The notes under the pieces: generated by a model
Databases searched by the model: none
Seen by the model: only the letters and a program-made list of their open reading frames with translations
What the model was told of the DNA's origin: nothing
Made by a program: the position numbers and the translations under genes
Source: Acidimicrobiales bacterium
GTDB taxonomy: Bacteria > Actinomycetota > Acidimicrobiia > Acidimicrobiales > Poriferisodalaceae
Direction: 5' to 3'
Assembly (NCBI GenBank): GCA_041394185.1
Contig: JAWKIQ010000002.1
Coordinates: 620,001-684,000 of the forward strand
DNA: 64,000 nt
Shown: in pieces, positions 1-15,480 of the stretch
How the letters are laid out: every line of letters starts with the position of its first letter
Position numbering within the stretch: position 1 is the stretch's first letter

Positions 1-882
1 GATGGAGGTTGTGCAGCGCCGCCACAGCGATCGACAGCGCGATCAGGGACTCCACAAAGCGAGAAGGAGGCAAGGGCAAGATATCGAGACCCGCCAAAGT
101 GAAGGTGATCGAGTGGGCGATCGTGAACATGGTGGCGATCTTCAGAACTCGCCACAGGGCAGACCCAAAGCCGTGCCCAGGCTGCCACGTTGCGCCGAAC
201 ACCAGGACCGAGGGCAGCAGCAACACGAGAATGAAGAAGATGTGGTCTGGACCCGTGCGGATGTGATCGAGCCCCAGTTGGGTGCTCGCCGTGAAGTTCG
301 ACCAGTTGCTGGTGTCGCCGAGGTCGACATCTCGACTGCGGTTCGACCTGTCGAAGGCGACCAGGGCCTCGGACTCGTTGTCGAAGGTTCCAGCGGCCCA
401 GTCGTTCTCGATCAGGAGCAATCCGACCCTGTCGGGTACCTCATCGAAGAAGGGGTCGAAGGTGACTTCGAGGTCGCGAGGCACCGACGCTTCGGGGACC
501 ACGACCTCGAAGGCCAACTGGACGTAGTTGAAGTCTGGGGTGTTGTTGGGGAACAGCAGCGAGGCCTCGCCGAACTCGATCTGCCACTGCCGCCCCTCAG
601 CACCGATCTGGAGATGCTGATCTGTGTAGGCGATGAGTTCTTCGAGACTTTCGTTGACTCGTTCGAGAACCACATCGCCGCGGCCCTCGAGATCGATCCC
701 GAACACCTGCTCCACGTCGACGAACGCGAGCTCGACTCGACCAGACAGGCTCGACTCGGACACGCTCAGGTACACGTAGGCCTCGTCGGCGTCGTGAGCG
801 CCCGCTGCCGGTGCAAACACCAGCACCGAGACAGCGGTCATCAACAGACCCAGTAGGGCCAGAGCTTGACGCTTAACCATTG
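1..882 (-). CDS. HupE/UreJ-like membrane protein (partial, 3' end outside window)
   Basis: 294 codons are visible from an ATG at 882, preceded by AGGAGA; the frame runs off the window at base 1. Residues 1-26 look like a signal peptide ending in APAAGA, followed directly by a His-Asp-Ala-Asp segment and a roughly 190-residue extracytoplasmic domain. Membrane segments begin near residue 200 with the HIRTGPDHIFFILVLLLP stretch, matching the conserved G-x-x-HI-x-x-G-x-DH signature of the HupE/UreJ superfamily (large secreted N-terminal domain type). Family members have been linked to nickel/cobalt handling, but this subgroup's substrate is not established. It lies 35 bp downstream of the acyl-CoA-dehydrogenase-like gene on the same strand, so the two probably share a transcript divergent from the NRPS genes. 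Family call fairly sure, function inferred. Confidence 0.75.
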
Positions 883-917
883 CAGATTTCTCCTGTCGGT
901 TCGGCCGACGCGAGTGA

Positions 918-2105
918 CTACTCACCTCGACTGGCTCGGCGGACGGGTCGGCCTATGGCAGCAAGCCCGGCAACGATGTTCTTTTGGATTTCTGAGGTAC
1001 CCGAGTAGGCGAGACCTGCAAGAGCGTCGCGGATCTCGGACTCAATTCCGACCTCGGTCACGTAGCCCTCGGCGCCGAAGACCCGCATCGCCGATACGGC
1101 GACCTCCACGGCCTTCTCGCTGACCCTGAGCTTCGCGAGTGCGCTGGCCATGCCGATCGGACGACGCCGCTCGTACAGTGCCGCCGCCTTGTAGACCAAC
1201 AGCCGAGCGGCTTCGAGCTCGGCCATGGCATCGACGATCCGGTGCGATACCCCCTGATACTGGCCAATGGGCTTTCCGAATTGTTCGCGTTGACGCGACC
1301 GCTCGATCATGAGGTCCACGAGCCTTCTCATCCGGCCCAGCTGAGCGGCGTACAAGAAGGCGCGCTCGATCTCGACGGCGGCCGCGAAGATTCTCTGACC
1401 AGCGCCCACGGCACCAAGAACTGCTTCGGGGCCCACTTCGACGTCGTCGAAGTGGATCTCGCCAAAGGGGCACGAGCCCATTCCCATCTTCTCGATGGGC
1501 TTGCCTACGACGACACCCGGCAGATCGAGTGGAACTCGGAACGCGGTGATACCCCAGCGACCCTTGGACGGGTCGGTGTTGGCGAAGACGAGCGCCTCGT
1601 CGGCCACGGGCGCCAGGGTCGTCCAGGTCTTGGTGCCTGCGATTCTGTAGCGGTCGCCGTGCGGCAACGCGGTTGTGGTGATCGAACCGGTGTCGCTGCC
1701 GGCGTCGGGTTCGCTCATGGCGAAGGCCATGATCTTGTCGCCGGACACGAGCGGAGGCAGCCACTGCGATATCTGCTCTGGAGTGCCACCCTCGACGATC
1801 GCCGACTGGGTTGCGAACAGCTGCGAGGCGAGCGAGAAGACCATGCCGAAGTCATCGGCGCCGCGGCCCAACCCCTCGAAGGCCATCAACGCACGGACCG
1901 GGCTGGCCCCCGAGCCACCAACGTGCAACGGCATGTGGATGCCGAGGTATCCACCTTCGGCGGCCGTCGACCACACGGAGCGGTCGAAGCTGTCGCGCCG
2001 CACCAGATACTTCGCAGCCCAATCTGCAGCAGCGATGATCTCGGAGTGGTCGGGGTCGAGGAACGCCGCGACAAACAGGTCGTCGTCGTCTTGATCGTCA
2101 ACCAT
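918..2105 (-). CDS. Acyl-CoA dehydrogenase-like flavoprotein, possible on-carrier-protein desaturase
   Basis: 395 residues from the ATG at 2105, with GAGAG upstream; a TTG two codons earlier is less likely. The fold signatures of FAD-dependent acyl-CoA dehydrogenases are present: AMSEPDAGSD near residue 150 and the R-Q-R-E-Q-F-G-K-P segment. The usual C-terminal catalytic Glu (YEGT) is Ser368 in YSGTSEIQ. A Glu at residue 247 in VEIER matches the place where isovaleryl-CoA and long-chain enzymes carry their base. The gene is divergent, 94 bp from a stand-alone adenylation enzyme and carrier protein. In pyrrole-type pathways such a trio oxidises an aminoacyl group while tethered to its PCP. 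That role is inference here; ordinary acyl-CoA oxidation remains possible. Confidence 0.85.
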   Translation of the reverse strand: MVDDQDDDDLFVAAFLDPDHSEIIAAADWAAKYLVRRDSFDRSVWSTAAEGGYLGIHMPLHVGGSGASPVRALMAFEGLGRGADDFGMVFSLASQLFATQSAIVEGGTPEQISQWLPPLVSGDKIMAFAMSEPDAGSDTGSITTTALPHGDRYRIAGTKTWTTLAPVADEALVFANTDPSKGRWGITAFRVPLDLPGVVVGKPIEKMGMGSCPFGEIHFDDVEVGPEAVLGAVGAGQRIFAAAVEIERAFLYAAQLGRMRRLVDLMIERSRQREQFGKPIGQYQGVSHRIVDAMAELEAARLLVYKAAALYERRRPIGMASALAKLRVSEKAVEVAVSAMRVFGAEGYVTEVGIESEIRDALAGLAYSGTSEIQKNIVAGLAAIGRPVRRASRGE

Positions 2106-2199
2106 CGGCAATCTCTCGTTCCCCGTGCGTGCGGGATTACACGTGGAAAGCTCAGACTAACCCGATATCACCCATCGTGGCAATGAACCCACCAAGCGC

Positions 2200-3798
2200 G
2201 TGCATTTGGCCACTCTTCGTGCGACACTTGTTCCTGTGGCGGAACACGGCACCATTGCAGGCCTGCTGAGGCGCGCGGCTGACAAGATGCCAGCTGGCGC
2301 CGCCTACACAGCACAAGGCGTCGATCTGACGTGGGAACAAGCGAATCGGGCCGCGACCAGCCTCGCCGCCCAACTCTGCGCCGCGGGTGTCTCGCCCGGC
2401 GACCGCGTGGTCTTGGCTTCACCGAAGACCATCGAATCACACCTGACCATCCATGCACTTCTGGACCTCGGCGCGTCCGTTGTGCCCGTCGACCCCCGCT
2501 CGCCTGCGTCACATGTCGCGGACATCGTGAGGGCCAGCCAGGCATCGACCGTCGTCGCCAGTGCCAAGGTGCTGCAAAAACTCGACCGTGTCGCGCCCTC
2601 CCCAAGGTGTGTCGCTGCACCCGAGTTCGGAAGCGACGACGCGGAGCTGACGATCGACACGGCCGGCGAGACCACAGCGCATCGGCTCCCGCACAGAGCG
2701 AGGCCCAGCGACGAGGCCTACATCATCTTCACGTCGGGCTCGACCGGCGTCCCGAAGGGCATCGTGCACACCCACAGAAGCGCACGGGCCTACGCCGACG
2801 CGGCGGTGGTTGCACACTCGCTCGGGGACGGCGACACCATCGCCGGCATCGCACCGCTGCATTTCGACATGTCGACCCTCGAGCTGTACGCGGCTCCGCT
2901 GGCAATGTGTTGCATAGCGCCGGTGCCGGACAAGGTTCTGCGGTTTCCGGCCAGCGTCATCGACCACAGCAGACGCCACGGCTGCACGGTCTGGTACCTG
3001 GTACCAACGCTGTTGCGGGCGCTGCTCGACCAAGGCGCTCTCTCCGCCGCCGACGTACCCTCCCTACGCTTGATCGCCTACGCCGGCGAGCCGTGCCCGC
3101 CTTCTACGGTGGCGAGGTTGATGCAGATCCTGCCCGAGGTCGATATCCAGAATGCCTACGGCCCGGCCGAAACGAACGTCGTGTCGGTGCTGGACGTCGC
3201 CCCCGAGCACGCACGACTAGACGCCATTCCCATAGGTGAACCTTGGCCGGGGGCGTTGTTTGACATCCGCGACGTGCAGACGATGCAGACCACCAACACA
3301 TCCGTCGGTGAGCTGTGGCTGAGCGCAGACACGATGATGGACGGCTATCTCGCCCGGCCCGACCTGACCCGAGACCGGACCCAGACAGACGACGCTGGAA
3401 GGGTCTGGTATCGCACAGGCGACCTGGTGCGCACTACCGAACACGGGGTCGTGTTCGAGGGCCGGGTCGACAACCAGGTGAAGATCAGAGGCGTGAGGCT
3501 CGAACTCGATGCGATCGAATCCACTCTGGAGTCATTCCCTGGGGTTGCGACGGTGGTCGTGGCGCCTCACCCGGCCGATTCGCCGACAGAGCTGCTGGCG
3601 GCCGTGGGGTGTTCAGCCCCTGTGCAGCTATCGGACCTGCGCAAACACGCAACGTCTTTGTTGACCCCGCCCGCCATTCCCACATCTTGGATGATCACCG
3701 GTTCCGCCGACATGCCAAAGACGTCCAGCGGCAAGACGGATCGCAAGAAGATTCGAGCGGATCTGGCGGCGATGCGAAACGAAACGAAACGAACATGA
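2200..3798 (+). CDS. Stand-alone amino-acid adenylation enzyme
   Basis: 532 residues from a GTG at 2200 with a weak ribosome-binding site; a GTG 12 codons later is also possible. Adenylate-forming core motifs are in order: TSGSTGVPKG (A3, from F177), FDMSTLE (A4, D223), NAYGPAET (A5), YRTGD (A7), RVDNQVKIRG (A8) and the A10 lysine K512 in SSGKTDRK. The Asp that contacts the substrate alpha-amino group is present, so an alpha-amino acid is expected. The pocket residues read by eye are DMLYAAAVVK. This shares five positions with alanine-type codes and differs from the proline code, so the substrate is uncertain, perhaps a small aliphatic residue. It overlaps the carrier-protein gene by ATGA, implying that it loads that carrier. 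Confidence 0.9.
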   Translation: MHLATLRATLVPVAEHGTIAGLLRRAADKMPAGAAYTAQGVDLTWEQANRAATSLAAQLCAAGVSPGDRVVLASPKTIESHLTIHALLDLGASVVPVDPRSPASHVADIVRASQASTVVASAKVLQKLDRVAPSPRCVAAPEFGSDDAELTIDTAGETTAHRLPHRARPSDEAYIIFTSGSTGVPKGIVHTHRSARAYADAAVVAHSLGDGDTIAGIAPLHFDMSTLELYAAPLAMCCIAPVPDKVLRFPASVIDHSRRHGCTVWYLVPTLLRALLDQGALSAADVPSLRLIAYAGEPCPPSTVARLMQILPEVDIQNAYGPAETNVVSVLDVAPEHARLDAIPIGEPWPGALFDIRDVQTMQTTNTSVGELWLSADTMMDGYLARPDLTRDRTQTDDAGRVWYRTGDLVRTTEHGVVFEGRVDNQVKIRGVRLELDAIESTLESFPGVATVVVAPHPADSPTELLAAVGCSAPVQLSDLRKHATSLLTPPAIPTSWMITGSADMPKTSSGKTDRKKIRADLAAMRNETKRT

Positions 3799-4042
3799 CA
3801 CCTCTCCAGCTCCAAGCAGAACTCTGCGCCCTCATCAACGACGAACTGTCGCTGGATCCCGACGTCGAGGTCGCTTCTGATACCGACCTGCTGGAGACAG
3901 AAGCCCTCGACTCGCTCGGGGTGGTTCAAATCGTCGACTGGTTGAGCGATCGACTGGGCGTCGAGGTACCGCCCTCGGAGGTGACCGTGGACAACTTCGG
4001 GACCGTGGCTCGTATGGTCGACCTCGCCACGCGACTCCAACG

Positions 4043-4046
<4 letters not shown>
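3795..4046 (+). CDS. Free-standing peptidyl/acyl carrier protein
   Basis: 83 residues; acidic four-helix carrier protein. Ser40 in the ALDSLG motif is the expected 4'-phosphopantetheine attachment site. The start codon ATG overlaps the stop of the adenylation gene (ATGA), and the stop overlaps the GTG start of the large synthetase (GTGA), so all three are translationally coupled. The likely role is to hold the residue activated by the 2200-3798 enzyme and pass it to the first condensation domain of the 4043-11377 synthetase. The tethered residue could also be a substrate for the divergent flavoprotein; that is inference. No phosphopantetheinyl transferase gene is present in the window. Confidence 0.92.
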
Positions 4047-11377
<7,331 letters not shown>

Positions 11378-14300
11378 TCAGCGCTGTTCGAGTTGGCGCA
11401 GGGCTTGTTCGATGACAGCCGCCGTTTCGCCGGCGAGACTGCCCGACAACAAGTTGTGGTGGTCGCCGGCGACCTCCAGCAACTCGATCTGGTCGCTGAC
11501 CGACTCCCACCCCCTGAAGTTCGACGCGTGAGCGAGATTCCTAGGCACTGAAGTGGCGCCTATGACGACCAGCGGCACCGGGATCGGCGCAGGTACATAG
11601 TCCCTGTAAGCCGTTCGTATCGCTTCGGTAAGACGCGCAAACCGAAGCGTCTCTGGCACTGCTTCGCCTGCCGTCTCCCGGGCCTGACTCCATTCCTCCC
11701 GGCGTTGTGTCCAGCGGCGGTGTTCGCGAATCTTCTCTATTGCGCCCACGGGCCCGGCCGCCACGAGATCACCGAGACGCTCCCTGGTGTTCTTCGACCG
11801 AGGGCCTACCTGTGGGTGATAGGTGTCGATCAGCACAACACCCAACAGTCGACGTCCGCGGCCTTCCAGCAGTCGCGCCATCTCGTACGCGATAGCGCCA
11901 CCAGCCGAATACCCGCCAACGATCACCGGTCCCGTTGGCGCCGCAGCCTCCAGTTCGGACACATATGACTCGGCCATCTCTGCAAGTGATTCGTGGGGCT
12001 TCTGGGTGCCGTCGGCCCCAAGTGCCTGCACCCCGTAAAAGGGACGCGACCTCGAGATGTCACGAGCGATGCCCGTGAAACGCATGATGTTCCCTCCTGC
12101 GCCATGGACGCAGAAGAAGGGCGGTCTGGCGAGTTCCTGGCCTCCCATCGCCACCACGTGAAGAGCCTTGGGCTGCTCGGACGCGCTGCGCATGTGACCC
12201 AACAACAGGCGCGGAGTTGGGTTCTCGAGCAGCGAGCGAAGGGTGATCTCAGAGCCAAACTCGGCTGCAAGTCGTGAGCTCAGCCGCAGCGCAAGCAGCG
12301 AGTGACCGCCACAGTCGAAGAAGTCCGAGTTCGGGCCCACCGCGACATCGAGGACGGTCGCCCAGGCCTCGACCATGCGTTGTTCGTCGTCGTCGGCCGG
12401 GGCCTCGTCGTCGGGAGTCGAGGGCACTATCGAGTCCCAGCGGGCGCTGAGCGCATTGCGGTCGGTCTTGCCGTTGGGCGTTACTGGGATTGTCTCGATC
12501 GGATGGATCGAACCGGGCACCATGTAGCTCGGAAGCACCTTCAGCGCGTGGTCTCGAACAGCGGCAACGACCGAATTGGGGTCGTATCCTTCGGCCGGCC
12601 TAACAAAGGCCACCAGCACCCGGTCGGCGATATTCGACCTCTCAACCGTCGTTGCCACGATGGCCGCCACGCCATCGACTGCAGCCAATGTCGCCTCCAC
12701 ATCACCCAACTCAACCCGGTTGCCACGAATCTTGACCTGGTCGTCAGAGCGGCCGTGAAACTCGAGAACACCTTCGGGCAGCCACCGCCCGAGGTCTCCG
12801 GTGTCGTACACGAGGTCGCCGCCGGCGACTGGATGCGGGAAGAACTTCTCAGCTGTCAGATCGGGGCGGCCCCAGTAACCGAGGCTGAGCCCCACGCCCG
12901 ACACGTGGATCCTCCCGATTACTCCGTCCGGGGCCAACCGACCCAACCGGTCGAGTACGTACACCCGCTGATTTCTGATCGGACGGCCGATGGGGAACGA
13001 TGATGCCGCCACCTCTTCGCGGCCGTCGTGGGTGGCTGCGTCGATGGTGACCTCGGACATTCCGTAGAAGTTGAGCGGAACGACGTGAGGCACCGCGGCG
13101 CGCAACCTCTCGACGAGTTCGGTGGGAACTCCTTCGCCGCTGAGCGTCAGTGTTTCGAGGCTGGCAAGACGCTCGGCCAGGTCCGCAATACTGTCGACCA
13201 TCGTCTCGACGAACGATGGTGTCAACACAAGTCGTCTGATCGAATGGCGCGAAACCAGGTCCAGCAGGGCGTGGGCATCGCGCGCTGCTTCCTCGGATAC
13301 GAGCACCAAGGGAGTTGCGCTCAGCAGCGCACCCCACAGCTCCCAGAGGTGATCGGCAAAGTTGAACGTGACCTTCTGCAGCAGCCGCTCGCCTGGCGCT
13401 ATCGGGTAGGCCTCCCACTGCCACCGACAGCGCGACAAGACGCCAAGATGGTGTCCGACCACGCCCTTCGGCATTCCCGTCGAGCCCGAGGTGTAGGTGA
13501 TGTAGAGCGGACTCGTCGGCGCCAGGTCGGCAGACTCGGCCAACGGGTCGGCCAATGCGAGGTCGGCCATGTCGAGCTCGACAACACCTGAAAGCAGGCC
13601 TCGCGTCTCGGCGTGGACGATTGCCATGTCGACTCGACTGTCGTCGACGATCAGATCCAGACGACCTTGGGGATAGGTCGGATCGAGTGGAACGTAAACA
13701 CCTCCCACCAACACCACGCCCAACAAGCCAGCTATGGCGTCGATGCCGCGACGCATGCAAAAGCCGATGGGCATGCCGGGCTTCAAACCTCGAGCGCTAA
13801 GCCCCGACGCCACCCTTCGAGCCAGTTCGTCGAGTTCGGACACGGTGACCTGGCGGTCACCGTCGATCAGCGCCACAGCATCACCGTTGGTCGCCACGAC
13901 CTCGGCCCACAGTTCGATGATCGACGAGTCGCCCTCGTCGACAGAGGTGCTATTCCATTCTTCGAGCTGTCTACGTCTGCTGGCTGCGGTGGTCGGCTCG
14001 ATCGAAGCGGGCGTGCGGTCGACGTCGGCGACCAACTCGCCGATCATTGCCAGGAAGTGTTGGGCGACACGTCGGGCAGAGGGCTCGGCGATGGAGGCTC
14101 CCTCATACAGCATCGTCACATGGATCTGGTCTTCGACCGACACCATCAGGGTCAGGGGGTAGTGGCTCTGCTCGACGGCTCGACGTCCCTCGAGGCCAAC
14201 GGGCCGGTCCGTGTTGCGTTCCGGCCAATTCTCGAAGACCAGTATCGAGTCGAACAACTCGGTGCCCGGGGCGAGGCCCGTACACCTCTGCACCTCGGCC

Positions 14301-15280
14301 AAGGAGACATGCTGCGACGCCAGCAGATCGAGTTGTTGGCTCTGTAGATCCTTGAGCCACTCACCGACCGATGCCGTGTCGGGTACCGACGAACGCATCG
14401 GAAGGGTCGACAAGAACATTCCGACCATGTCGTCGACACCGTCGACATCGGGCGACCGGCCCGACATCGTGACCCCAAAAATCGCGTCGTGCGAGTCGGT
14501 GTGGTGCGCCACCGTAAGTGCCCAGGCGCCCTGAACGACGGTGTTGGGCGTGATCCGGAGCCGACGGGCAACCTCCTTGACGGCGTCCGCCAGCCCTTCA
14601 CCGACCTCGACGTCGATGCGACGCCGGTCGAATCGCTGGGGCGAAGCCTGTGATCGGGCCCGGGCCCCGGGCAGGTCAAATCTGCGAACCTCGTCGACGT
14701 CGCCAAATCGATCCCGCCACACATCGAGCGAGGCCGGCTGAGACAAGAGATGTTCGATGTGGCGGCGAAAGGGTGGTGCATCATGCTCGAGTTGCTCGCC
14801 CGAGGCCAGTGCGAGGAACTCGTCGACGATCACACCGACCGACCAACCGTCGACAGTGATGTGGTGGAAGTTCCAGATCATGTGCCAGCGGTCCTCGGCC
14901 AACCTGGCAAACACGACGTGGGTCGGTGGGGCTCGCCGCAGATCGATGCCCTCGGCACGATGCGATGCCGCTAGTTCGTCGAGCACCTCATCGGGATCGT
15001 CGGCGTCGCGGAGGTCGATGACCTGAACCCTGGGCTCGACCTTGGCTCTGACGACCTGCACAGGATCGTCGAGCCCCTCCCAGACGAACAACGTCCGAAG
15101 AGCCGGGTGCCTGGCAACGATGTCGGTCCACGCAGAGACCAGAACGGCCTCGTCGACCGCACCCACCACATCGGCTCGATACTGCTCGAAATACAGCTCG
15201 GGGTCGTCGGCGCTGAGGACGTGGAACAGGATCCCTGCCTGCGCGGGGGTGAGCGGGTATATGTCCTCCACGTTCTCCAT
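11378..15280 (-). CDS. Nonribosomal peptide synthetase termination module, C-A-PCP-TE
   Basis: 1300 residues, starting at the ATG of MENVEDIYPLTPAQ, a typical condensation-domain N-terminus; the frame stays open 216 codons further upstream, but that part is the antisense of the M23 gene and is excluded. C domain: HHITVDG, H139-D144. A domain: TSGSTGMPKG near 597. At A4 it reads FADHLWE instead of FDxS, so the Asp that binds alpha-amino groups is missing. The pocket reads ADWVTSFIDK, closest to beta-alanine-type codes (VDWVISLADK, six of ten). Carrier Ser994 lies in CGGHSLL. A type I thioesterase ends the protein: GYSAGG with S1125, and DHH at 1274-1275. It would add a beta-amino acid and release the peptide. 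Its promoter region carries a Zur-like palindrome. Confidence 0.93.
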   Translation of the reverse strand: MENVEDIYPLTPAQAGILFHVLSADDPELYFEQYRADVVGAVDEAVLVSAWTDIVARHPALRTLFVWEGLDDPVQVVRAKVEPRVQVIDLRDADDPDEVLDELAASHRAEGIDLRRAPPTHVVFARLAEDRWHMIWNFHHITVDGWSVGVIVDEFLALASGEQLEHDAPPFRRHIEHLLSQPASLDVWRDRFGDVDEVRRFDLPGARARSQASPQRFDRRRIDVEVGEGLADAVKEVARRLRITPNTVVQGAWALTVAHHTDSHDAIFGVTMSGRSPDVDGVDDMVGMFLSTLPMRSSVPDTASVGEWLKDLQSQQLDLLASQHVSLAEVQRCTGLAPGTELFDSILVFENWPERNTDRPVGLEGRRAVEQSHYPLTLMVSVEDQIHVTMLYEGASIAEPSARRVAQHFLAMIGELVADVDRTPASIEPTTAASRRRQLEEWNSTSVDEGDSSIIELWAEVVATNGDAVALIDGDRQVTVSELDELARRVASGLSARGLKPGMPIGFCMRRGIDAIAGLLGVVLVGGVYVPLDPTYPQGRLDLIVDDSRVDMAIVHAETRGLLSGVVELDMADLALADPLAESADLAPTSPLYITYTSGSTGMPKGVVGHHLGVLSRCRWQWEAYPIAPGERLLQKVTFNFADHLWELWGALLSATPLVLVSEEAARDAHALLDLVSRHSIRRLVLTPSFVETMVDSIADLAERLASLETLTLSGEGVPTELVERLRAAVPHVVPLNFYGMSEVTIDAATHDGREEVAASSFPIGRPIRNQRVYVLDRLGRLAPDGVIGRIHVSGVGLSLGYWGRPDLTAEKFFPHPVAGGDLVYDTGDLGRWLPEGVLEFHGRSDDQVKIRGNRVELGDVEATLAAVDGVAAIVATTVERSNIADRVLVAFVRPAEGYDPNSVVAAVRDHALKVLPSYMVPGSIHPIETIPVTPNGKTDRNALSARWDSIVPSTPDDEAPADDDEQRMVEAWATVLDVAVGPNSDFFDCGGHSLLALRLSSRLAAEFGSEITLRSLLENPTPRLLLGHMRSASEQPKALHVVAMGGQELARPPFFCVHGAGGNIMRFTGIARDISRSRPFYGVQALGADGTQKPHESLAEMAESYVSELEAAAPTGPVIVGGYSAGGAIAYEMARLLEGRGRRLLGVVLIDTYHPQVGPRSKNTRERLGDLVAAGPVGAIEKIREHRRWTQRREEWSQARETAGEAVPETLRFARLTEAIRTAYRDYVPAPIPVPLVVIGATSVPRNLAHASNFRGWESVSDQIELLEVAGDHHNLLSGSLAGETAAVIEQALRQLEQR

Positions 15281-15311
15281 TACGGATGCACCCCGATTGC
15301 GACCTCTGCGA

Positions 15312-15326
15312 TGACAACGATTCTCA
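15312..15326 (-). promoter_or_regulatory. Zur-box-like operator upstream of the terminal NRPS
   Basis: On the minus strand the 15-mer reads TGAGAATCGTTGTCA, an imperfect 7-1-7 inverted repeat of the form TGAnAAnnnTTnTCA. It differs at two positions from TGAAAATCGTTTTCA, the kind of sequence bound by actinobacterial zinc repressors (Zur). It ends 31 bases before the ATG of the synthetase at 15280 and overlaps the best candidate -10 region, where a repressor would act. No zur gene lies in the window. The match is to a remembered consensus, not a scored matrix. Confidence 0.5.
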
Positions 15327-15349
15327 CACACAGTGACCAAATGTCGCAA
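15320..15349 (-). promoter_or_regulatory. Candidate promoter for the terminal NRPS
   Basis: On the minus strand TTGCGA (15344-15349) is followed after 18 bases by GAGAAT (15320-15325). The -35 is good and the -10 is poor. The site lies in the 200-bp divergent gap between the synthetase and the M23 gene. Support is weak and rests on position and the overlapping palindrome. Confidence 0.25.
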
Positions 15350-15480
15350 TAAGTCGTCTGCGGGCCGGCGGCCTCGGCCCCGTCGGTGAGACCGCCGAAG
15401 AATCGTTACGTTCGCGTGACGGATGTGATTAGGATGACGCCTCGCCGCCGGCCCAGACCCGGCCGCATCTTTGAACCACC

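Noticed and set aside
2..856. Long plus-strand open frame (284 codons) at the window start
   Set aside because: It is antisense to the HupE/UreJ-like gene, has Arg/Glu/Asp-rich low-complexity sequence with no domain, and the minus-strand reading has a signal peptide, RBS and family motif.
2106..2199. A second Zur-like box in the flavoprotein/A-enzyme divergent promoter
   Set aside because: No sequence of the form TGAnAAnnnTTnTCA or a near variant was found on either strand.
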